Origin: Chloroflexota bacterium
GTDB taxonomy: Bacteria > Chloroflexota > Ktedonobacteria > Ktedonobacterales > Ktedonobacteraceae
NCBI GenBank assembly: GCA_021828635.1
Contig: JAJZEJ010000715.1
Coordinates: forward strand, 1-6,755
DNA: 6,755 nt
Direction: 5' to 3'
Shown piece by piece: positions 1 through 5,267 of the stretch (position 1 is its first letter; each line of letters opens with the position of its first letter). A model generated the notes under the pieces. It saw only the letters and a program-made list of their open reading frames with translations. It ran no database searches and had not been told where the DNA came from. The translations under genes and the position numbers were made by a program.

Positions 1-185
1 AAATGCGATAGCACGATATGCTCAAGCTGATCATGGCGCACACCCGCTTCTAATAGGCGTTGCGCCACGCCATGCCCACAATCGAAGAGAATCAGCGTAC
101 TATCCAGTTCGAGCAGTACGCTAGAGGCACGCCGCTCACACTCAAGCTGGCATGTTCCCGTGCCAAGCAGGGTCAGCGAACTCAT
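1..185 (-). CDS. Metallo-beta-lactamase-fold hydrolase, N-terminal part (runs off left edge)
   Basis: Reading the minus strand from an ATG at 185-183 gives 61 uninterrupted codons to the window edge. The product opens LLGTGTCQLECERRASSVLL and continues with TLILFDCGHGVAQRLLEAG and then IVLSH. The early G-T-G turn, the short beta strand ending in FDCGHG, and VLSH (the usual lead-in to the HxHxDH metal-binding motif, here just cut off) are typical of ribonuclease Z/ElaC-like and related metallo-beta-lactamase hydrolases, which bind two metal ions, usually zinc. The metal ligands themselves lie outside the window, so substrate (tRNA 3' end, phosphodiester or other) cannot be decided. The start is supported by an AGGAAG Shine-Dalgarno nine bases upstream. 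It is divergent from the methyltransferase and has GC-rich codons unlike it, so it probably belongs to the resident genome rather than to the cassette. Confidence 0.85.
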   Translation of the reverse strand, partial: MSSLTLLGTGTCQLECERRASSVLLELDSTLILFDCGHGVAQRLLEAGVRHDQLEHIVLSH

Positions 186-194
186 AAAAGAAGG

Positions 195-205
195 CTTCCT
201 TTCCT
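195..205 (-). promoter_or_regulatory. Shine-Dalgarno of the metallo-beta-lactamase-fold gene
   Basis: On the minus strand the purine tract AGGAAAGGAAG ends nine bases before the ATG at 185-183. This good ribosome binding site fixes that start codon. Confidence 0.6.
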
Positions 206-232
206 AACGTAGCCAGGTAGCCAAGCTACGTT
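206..232. repeat. Small inverted repeat in the divergent intergenic region, possible operator
   Basis: AACGTAGC (206-213) and GCTACGTT (225-232) are perfect 8-bp arms around an 11-base centre. The same stretch holds two copies of GTAGCCA (209-215 and 217-223), so direct and inverted symmetry overlap. It lies between two divergent genes and just upstream of a possible -35 box of the methyltransferase, where a regulator could bind. There is no T-tract, so a terminator is unlikely. A regulatory role is inference. Confidence 0.35.
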
Positions 233-233
233 C

Positions 234-262
234 TTGAACAGATTCCCAAACTATGGTATCCT
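234..262 (+). promoter_or_regulatory. Possible sigma-70-type promoter for the methyltransferase-nuclease operon
   Basis: TTGAAC (234-239) and TATCCT (257-262) are separated by exactly 17 bases. Each matches four of six positions of the -35 and -10 consensus. The site is 59 bases before the methyltransferase ATG and is the best candidate seen in the 186-321 gap. It is modest in quality, and AT-rich DNA yields such matches by chance. Confidence 0.3.
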
Positions 263-275
263 AAACTACAATACC
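255..275. repeat. Short dyad over the possible -10 box
   Basis: GGTAT (255-259) and ATACC (271-275) form 5-bp arms with an 11-base spacer, overlapping the candidate -10 element. The spacer length equals that of the dyad at 206-232, although the arm sequences differ. Five-base arms are weak evidence, so this is only a possible operator half of the same regulatory region. Confidence 0.2.
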
Positions 276-321
276 AAGCGGTTCATCTCAAAGAAAGAAT
301 AACAGATGATAGAAAATACGT

Positions 322-3300
322 ATGGATAGCCAGCAGAATTTTTTGCACTTACTGGATTTATTAGGTTATGCCACCAGCCCCAATTTAATTGCTAGAGGCA
401 TAGCTGATAATACCATATCTCCAGAATTGGAAAAGACGTGGCGTGAAGCTAGCAATAAGCTTCAAATCGATGCTATATATTTTATAGCAAGTACGCCAAT
501 CATTTATTTTAAAATTCTTAACACTTACAATTTACATGAAATCACTGATCTTCATCGTAAAATATGGAGTCAAAATCTGGTACCCCTTCTATTTGTTATC
601 CTTCCTGATGAAATTAGAGTATATAACGGCTATAAACCGCCTCAACGCACAGTCGTAAATACGCTTAGTGAACCTCTGCGTGTAGATACTAGTATCGAGC
701 CATCTGAAGATGTCTGGGAACGCTTGAGCAAATTTAGTAAATTTGCGCTAGAGTCGGGGGCCTTTTGGCGTGATTATAGCTACCTCTTTGAAAGAGATGC
801 AAGAGTAGACCAAAGATTGATAGCCAATTTACGTTATATCAGGCATCAAATGATGAATGAGGCAGGCTTGAGTGCAGAACATACGCACAGCCTAATAGGG
901 CGTTCAATATTTACCTTTTATCTACAAGATCGAGATGTCTTGCCCATTGGAGAACAAGGATTCTTCGCTCAGGCATTTAATAAGCCTTATACCTTTTATA
1001 CTGATATTCTCACTTCACATGAAGATACATATGCTTTTTTTGATTTTTTACGTCAACGCTTCAATGGTGATATGTTCCCTGTTACACGGGAAGAAAAAGC
1101 GGCAGTAAAACCTGAGCATCTTGCTTTACTACGGAAGCTTTTTACCGTTGATTCACAAAGTGGCGGACAGATGCTCTTCTTTTGGGCTTATAATTTCGCT
1201 TTCATCCCAATTGAATTGATTAGTTCTATCTACGAAGAATTTCTTCACCAGGAAGAAAGCGGCAAAGATGGAGCATATTATACACCTCCAACTCTCGTTG
1301 GCTTTATGCTTAATCAGGTTATGCCAGAAGATGATAGCAATTATCAGCTCTGCCTTCTAGATCCTGCTTGTGGCTCTGGTATTTTTTTAGTTGAGGCTTA
1401 TCGCCGTCTTATTGAACGTTGGCAGAAAGAAAAAAAAGATAAGGAGAAAATAACTTTTACTATCCTATCGGACATTCTGGTAAAATCTATATTCGGAGTT
1501 GATATAAAGCGACAAGCCCTTCGTGTCGCCGCTTTTAGCTTATATCTGGCAATGTTAGATTACTTAGAGCCAAAGAATATATGGCTTGATGTTGTTTTTC
1601 CAATTCTCATAGGTAATAACCTGATAGAGACCGATTTTTTCAACGAAAATATGCAGCTTGCTGGAAAAAGATTTGATCTTGTCATTGGTAATCCACCCTG
1701 GCAAAGCCAACTAACCGTACACGCTCAATCTTTTTTGCGCTCACGAAAGCTTGTTGTCGGAGATCGGCAAATCGTACAGGCATTTTTATGGCATGCAGTT
1801 GATTTTTGTCATCCAGATGGACAAATAGCACTTTTGTGTTCTAGCAAAAGTCTTCTTTTTAACCAAAGTGGGCCTAATATATCGTTTAGATATGATTTCT
1901 TCCACCAATTTGAAGTAAAAGCAATTTTTGACTTCTCAGCCCTGCGCCGATTTCTTTTTGAGAAGGGCATAGCTCCAGCTACAGCCATATTCTATACTTC
2001 TAAACCTCCAAATATCACAGCAACCATCATTCATGGCGCTCCTAAACTCACCTATCTTACGCGATTACTCTCGGTAACTATTATTGAGGCAATTGACATT
2101 AAAAGAATTCCAGTACGACAGATATTAGAAAATATAGCCATAGCTAAAGATGAGTTTGATATCCATAGTAAGAATAAAAATAATCAAATATCAGTGAAAC
2201 AAGAAATATTGTTTCATGATAATGATGATAACGACGATGATGAATACAAAGAAGACGTAAAAAGTGGCTTCGTGAATATCTGGAAGGTTGCTTTATGGGG
2301 AACAAGACATGATTATACCCTCCTCGACTCCCTAAAAAATTATCCGTCTTTGGGCGAAATTATCCATAGCCTCGGTTGGGACTCCGGCTCTGGTTTCATT
2401 CGTTCAGGCCCAGGCGAAGCTAAGCTATGCCCCTGGTTAGATGAGGCACCTTTTCTTGATGCGAAAGACCTTACCCGCTATGGAATTGATGCTAGTAAGC
2501 TGAAAAAATTGCCTGTCGGCGCTTTTTATCATCGAGGAAGATCGCCTAAGAGATTTCAAGGGCCATTAGTCTTATTCAAGAGAGGTCAAGCTCAGAGAAG
2601 ACCATGTGCAGCCTATCTTCAACAAGGATGTACTTATACGAATGCAATTACAGGAATTTCAGGCACAGAACCTGATCTTCTTAAAGCTATTACCGCTCTC
2701 CTCAACTCAGATCTGGCTCAATACTATCTTTTTCTCACAAGTTCTTCCTGGGGTGTTGAGCGCGAGGAAATCAAGCCAGGTGAAATGCGCAATCTACCAG
2801 TGCCTTTTTTTGATACTTCCACGGAGATAATAGACAAAATCGCGAGTATGGTAGATCGCTTAGCAGAACTGACTACCAATATTTCTTCTGTCAAGCACGG
2901 TTTATGGACTACTGGTGAAGATAAGTTGCATATGCTAAACGAAGCAGAGGAAGAACTTAACAAACTCATCTATAGGTGTTTCCAGCTTGATGAACAAGAT
3001 ATTACGTTGATACAAGAAACCGTGCAACAAACTATCGGCTTCTTTAATAACCCCGACAGTTCTTCAGCACAAAAAATACCTCCTCTTGAAATGCAATATT
3101 CTTATATCAAGGCTTATCAGGATGTGATTAATTTTTATCTGGAGCCAATAGGTAGAAAATTAATCGCCTTGATTTATTCAGAGGATATTGAGAAAACTTT
3201 GTACGCTCCCTTGCTTACTATCCAATTTTCTTCAGTAGAGTTAAAAGAGAACTTACCTGATTTTCAGATCAAGCATCCTACACGACAAATGATTCAAGTA

Positions 3301-3522
3301 CTATCTAACCTGGATAGAATAAACAATGAGCCAGTTTCAAGAAAAATGTTCCACAGACGCAACTTTAGAATATATGATAGAATACAAGATTCGCTCTTCA
3401 TAATAAAACCAACGGAACAGAGGTTCTGGACTATTTCAGCAGCATTAAATGATGCGCAGGAGACGATTGTAGAATTGTCTCAATCAATAGAAGCAAATAT
3501 TAGTTTTGAGAGTTTGAGATGA
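322..3522 (+). CDS. Adenine-N6 DNA methyltransferase with target-recognition domain (Eco57I/TaqI-like, restriction-modification)
   Basis: This 1066-residue cytoplasmic enzyme should transfer a methyl group from S-adenosylmethionine to an adenine N6 in a specific DNA site. Visible parts are: an N-terminal domain (about 1-120, with IYF..TPIIYFK and LHRKIWSQNLVPLL); a helical region to about 310; motif X-like GAYYTP (317-322); motif I DPACGSG (347-353); catalytic motif IV NPPW (457-460); an acidic linker D633-D645; and a region of about 690-829 ending RNLPVPF that resembles TaqI-type C-terminal specificity domains. A further roughly 235-residue tail includes IIKPTEQRFWTISAALNDA. The size and built-in recognition region resemble type IIG enzymes, but I see no intact PD-(D/E)XK motif in the N-terminus, so cleavage is probably supplied by the next gene, whose ATG overlaps this stop. 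An in-frame TAG at 310-312 excludes an upstream start; the Shine-Dalgarno is weak. AT-rich composition suggests transfer. The recognition sequence cannot be predicted. Confidence 0.9.
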   Translation: MDSQQNFLHLLDLLGYATSPNLIARGIADNTISPELEKTWREASNKLQIDAIYFIASTPIIYFKILNTYNLHEITDLHRKIWSQNLVPLLFVILPDEIRVYNGYKPPQRTVVNTLSEPLRVDTSIEPSEDVWERLSKFSKFALESGAFWRDYSYLFERDARVDQRLIANLRYIRHQMMNEAGLSAEHTHSLIGRSIFTFYLQDRDVLPIGEQGFFAQAFNKPYTFYTDILTSHEDTYAFFDFLRQRFNGDMFPVTREEKAAVKPEHLALLRKLFTVDSQSGGQMLFFWAYNFAFIPIELISSIYEEFLHQEESGKDGAYYTPPTLVGFMLNQVMPEDDSNYQLCLLDPACGSGIFLVEAYRRLIERWQKEKKDKEKITFTILSDILVKSIFGVDIKRQALRVAAFSLYLAMLDYLEPKNIWLDVVFPILIGNNLIETDFFNENMQLAGKRFDLVIGNPPWQSQLTVHAQSFLRSRKLVVGDRQIVQAFLWHAVDFCHPDGQIALLCSSKSLLFNQSGPNISFRYDFFHQFEVKAIFDFSALRRFLFEKGIAPATAIFYTSKPPNITATIIHGAPKLTYLTRLLSVTIIEAIDIKRIPVRQILENIAIAKDEFDIHSKNKNNQISVKQEILFHDNDDNDDDEYKEDVKSGFVNIWKVALWGTRHDYTLLDSLKNYPSLGEIIHSLGWDSGSGFIRSGPGEAKLCPWLDEAPFLDAKDLTRYGIDASKLKKLPVGAFYHRGRSPKRFQGPLVLFKRGQAQRRPCAAYLQQGCTYTNAITGISGTEPDLLKAITALLNSDLAQYYLFLTSSSWGVEREEIKPGEMRNLPVPFFDTSTEIIDKIASMVDRLAELTTNISSVKHGLWTTGEDKLHMLNEAEEELNKLIYRCFQLDEQDITLIQETVQQTIGFFNNPDSSSAQKIPPLEMQYSYIKAYQDVINFYLEPIGRKLIALIYSEDIEKTLYAPLLTIQFSSVELKENLPDFQIKHPTRQMIQVLSNLDRINNEPVSRKMFHRRNFRIYDRIQDSLFIIKPTEQRFWTISAALNDAQETIVELSQSIEANISFESLR

Positions 3523-4229
3523 CATTAGAACCAGAAACAAGCCGCATCTCGGCAATGGCCCCAGTCAGTTTAGCGGAGCAGATTAATACAGGTCTAGTAT
3601 ACCGTACATTAGAGCTTGTTATTAAGGGCTATAAAACAATGTCAGAGGGAAAAAACTTTCAAGTCAAGTGGAAAGAGAATAAGTTCAGTGCTGTTTTAGC
3701 CGCCTCGATAAGAAGCCATTGCCGTGAACTTTCAAAGCGCACTCATCAAAGTTGGTCTGTCATTAGAGAGGCATATCATGATGACGAAAATATTACCAAT
3801 GGAGAGAGCGATCCAGATACAGCGCCTCGTATTGATATAGTGATTCAAAGTTGGGATGCTAACTATGAAGAGATTAGATTTCCCTTCGAGTGTAAGCGTA
3901 TTGCTGACGATAAACCTAATCTTATCAGATTTTATATTGAGAAGGGATTAATAGACCGGTATCTGACAAAAAAAGATTATTCAGCAGGTTTACCGTGGGG
4001 AGGAATGATAGGATATATTTTACATGGAGATCATTCTACCATAGCTCTTAAACTAAACAAGCAAATAGATCGTCAAAGAGGTTTACCAACTGAATACCTC
4101 ACAATTCAGAAGCCTATAGCGCAGTTCAAGGCTATTTACAGCTCGTCTCATGTACATCCTGAACGTTCTCAATCGCTGATAATCTTACACCTATTACTAC
4201 CCTTCTCAGATATGATAGAAGATCAATAA
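3519..4229 (+). CDS. Probable PD-(D/E)XK nuclease partner of the methyltransferase
   Basis: I do not recognise a named family for this 236-residue protein. A PD-(D/E)XK-like layout is visible: a helix with R83-E84, then RIDIVI with D106, a short hairpin, and FPFECKRI with E124 and K126. This acidic...acidic-x-Lys pattern binds Mg2+ and cuts DNA in many restriction enzymes. Further on, a Tyr- and Lys-rich helix (Y139-Y148) and a Gly-rich strand GGMIGYIL (161-168) follow. No signal peptide or membrane segment is seen, so it should be cytoplasmic. Its ATG overlaps the methyltransferase stop as ATGA, indicating an operon with translational coupling, and it shares the AT-rich composition of that gene. 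The natural reading is the restriction subunit of a two-gene system. Alternatives are a non-cleaving accessory protein or a nuclease acting on other nucleic acid. The nuclease fold is inferred from motif spacing only. Confidence 0.7.
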   Translation: MTLEPETSRISAMAPVSLAEQINTGLVYRTLELVIKGYKTMSEGKNFQVKWKENKFSAVLAASIRSHCRELSKRTHQSWSVIREAYHDDENITNGESDPDTAPRIDIVIQSWDANYEEIRFPFECKRIADDKPNLIRFYIEKGLIDRYLTKKDYSAGLPWGGMIGYILHGDHSTIALKLNKQIDRQRGLPTEYLTIQKPIAQFKAIYSSSHVHPERSQSLIILHLLLPFSDMIEDQ

Positions 4230-4276
4230 CAGTATTTTTAGCTAGAAGAGATTTAACTACTACTCATCACCAACAT

Positions 4277-4284
4277 AGAGGAGG
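4277..4284 (+). promoter_or_regulatory. Strong Shine-Dalgarno that selects a CTG start
   Basis: AGAGGAGG is nearly a full anti-16S match and ends six bases before CTG at 4291-4293, which is in frame with the hydrolase. No ATG, GTG or TTG in that frame lies at a usable distance. The first in-frame GTG, at 4351, is 66 bases away with only a crowded GAGG two bases before it. Confidence 0.65.
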
Positions 4285-4290
4285 CGACCC

Positions 4291-5226
4291 CTGGACAACA
4301 CACATAACACCTCTCCACAATTCATAGATGACACCACCTTTCACGAGGATGTGGCCTATCTCGAATCGCTCTGGCGGCGCACTCCCATTGGCGAACTGGA
4401 TATGCCGCTCATCGACATCGGCAGTGGCACGCCGCTCGTCTTCGTGCCTATCCTGGAACATCTAGAGTTTGTCTATGCCCGCCAGCTACGCGCATTTAGC
4501 CAGACGCGGCGCGTACTGCTCTATCGGCGGCATGAGAGCCGTTCGCGCTTCGTGGGACTTGAGGAACGCGCCGAAGAGTTGCGTATGGTACTGGATAGTC
4601 TGGGGCTGCAACAGGTTGATCTGCTCGGTCATGGCGACGCGGCGATGGTCCTCTTCACCTTCGCCTTGCGCTATCCGCAACGCTGCCGTTCACTGCTGAT
4701 TATCGCGCAAGCGGCAGATTACCAGATCGCACCGCACCCGTTCATCTGGTTGCTGCACGAAATCTATGTGCGGCTTCCGATTGAACATATTCTACCAGCT
4801 AAATTCTTGCGCAATACCGTCGTCAACTATATCACTGCAAGGGATGCGCAAAACGCCGTCAGACCAAGCTTGCCACAACACCTGATCGCGGAACAATTCG
4901 CTAAAATCAGGCAATGGCCCGCCGTCTATCGCTTCTCGGTCATCCCCATTATTCATTATTTCGACATTCGGCCCCGCCTGCACGAGCTAACTATGCCCAT
5001 CTTGCTGATCAATCGGCATGATGACGCACTCTCACCAGAGATCAAGACACGCTGGCTGGCTGAACAGTTGCCACGCAATGTGCGCTATCACGTCGTCGAT
5101 GGTGGCGAACGCTTCTTCATGTATGCGCAAGCTGAGCAGGTCAACGCGCTGATCGAGGATTTTCTGGCCGAAACGGACGCGACGGACGCGATACATCGGT
5201 CCCTACAACAAAAACATTTGGCGTAG
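4291..5226 (+). CDS. Alpha/beta-hydrolase-fold protein lacking catalytic Ser and His (probable pseudoenzyme), CTG start
   Basis: From the CTG start this gene gives 311 residues. From GTG 4351 it would give 291. The fold is clear: LDMPLIDIGSGTPLVFVP at the first strands, VDLLGHGDAAMVLFTFALRYP at the nucleophile elbow, PILLINRHDD at the acid strand, and a C-terminal VNALIEDFL helix. Aligned by eye to the usual LVGHSMGG elbow, the Ser position is Gly115 (GGC, 4633-4635). The usual GH of the catalytic His site reads Glu273-Arg274, and the HG of the oxyanion loop after the first strand is absent. Asp244/Asp245 remain at the acid site. Ordinary Ser-His-Asp hydrolysis is therefore unlikely; binding, scaffolding or an unusual chemistry is possible. 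It is followed 41 bases later by an aromatic monooxygenase, probably in one operon. Its last 17 codons and stop lie in a repeat element. GC-rich codons separate it from the upstream cassette. Confidence 0.85.
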   Translation: MDNTHNTSPQFIDDTTFHEDVAYLESLWRRTPIGELDMPLIDIGSGTPLVFVPILEHLEFVYARQLRAFSQTRRVLLYRRHESRSRFVGLEERAEELRMVLDSLGLQQVDLLGHGDAAMVLFTFALRYPQRCRSLLIIAQAADYQIAPHPFIWLLHEIYVRLPIEHILPAKFLRNTVVNYITARDAQNAVRPSLPQHLIAEQFAKIRQWPAVYRFSVIPIIHYFDIRPRLHELTMPILLINRHDDALSPEIKTRWLAEQLPRNVRYHVVDGGERFFMYAQAEQVNALIEDFLAETDATDAIHRSLQQKHLA

Positions 5227-5247
5227 GGACCGATGTATCGCGTCCGT
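5173..5247. repeat. Palindromic REP/MITE-like element: 25-bp perfect inverted repeat with 9-base tandem
   Basis: Arms 5182-5206 and 5223-5247 are exact reverse complements around a 16-base loop (5207-5222). Just before and into the left arm ACGGACGCG occurs twice in tandem (5173-5181, 5182-5190). The hairpin spans the hydrolase stop (TAG 5224-5226) and encodes its final residues TDATDAIHRSLQQKHLA. It ends three bases before the monooxygenase Shine-Dalgarno. There is no T-tract, so it is not a standard terminator. Such long perfect stems at gene ends are typical of dispersed palindromic repeats, and in the transcript it could stabilise the upstream message or tune expression of the downstream gene. 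Only one copy is in this window, so a dispersed family is inference. Confidence 0.85.
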
Positions 5248-5249
5248 GC

Positions 5250-5254
5250 GAGGA
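5250..5254 (+). promoter_or_regulatory. Candidate Shine-Dalgarno of the monooxygenase, beside the hairpin
   Basis: GAGGA lies 13 bases before the ATG at 5268, longer than ideal, and begins three bases after the 25-bp stem. Stem formation could therefore affect ribosome access. No better site is seen for this ATG or for the in-frame ATG at 5283. Confidence 0.4.
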
Positions 5255-5267
5255 TTACACTACAACC

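Noticed and set aside
1430..1437. Run of eight A in the methyltransferase, a possible phase-variation or frameshift site
   Set aside because: It encodes ordinary Lys/Glu codons, the frame stays open, and the -1 frame meets a stop within a few codons. Eight bases is short for phase variation, and this is an AT-rich gene.
2606..2969. Short plus- and minus-strand open frames inside the methyltransferase
   Set aside because: They lie in other frames of a gene whose protein shows clear domain structure here (recognition region). No ribosome site or recognisable protein is seen.
322..4229. BREX, DISARM, type I or type ISP system
   Set aside because: Those need further large genes (PglZ and BrxC, the Drm helicase set, HsdR and HsdS) or a fused helicase. 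The cassette is bounded by unrelated genes on both sides, and neither protein shows Walker or helicase motifs.
4230..4276. Terminator after the nuclease gene
   Set aside because: There is a short T-run (TATTTTT) but no stem before it, so no terminator can be supported in this gap.
5182..5247. Intrinsic terminator between hydrolase and monooxygenase
   Set aside because: The stem is strong but has no following T-tract, and the stem overlaps the coding end. A pair of same-direction genes 41 bases apart is more likely co-transcribed.
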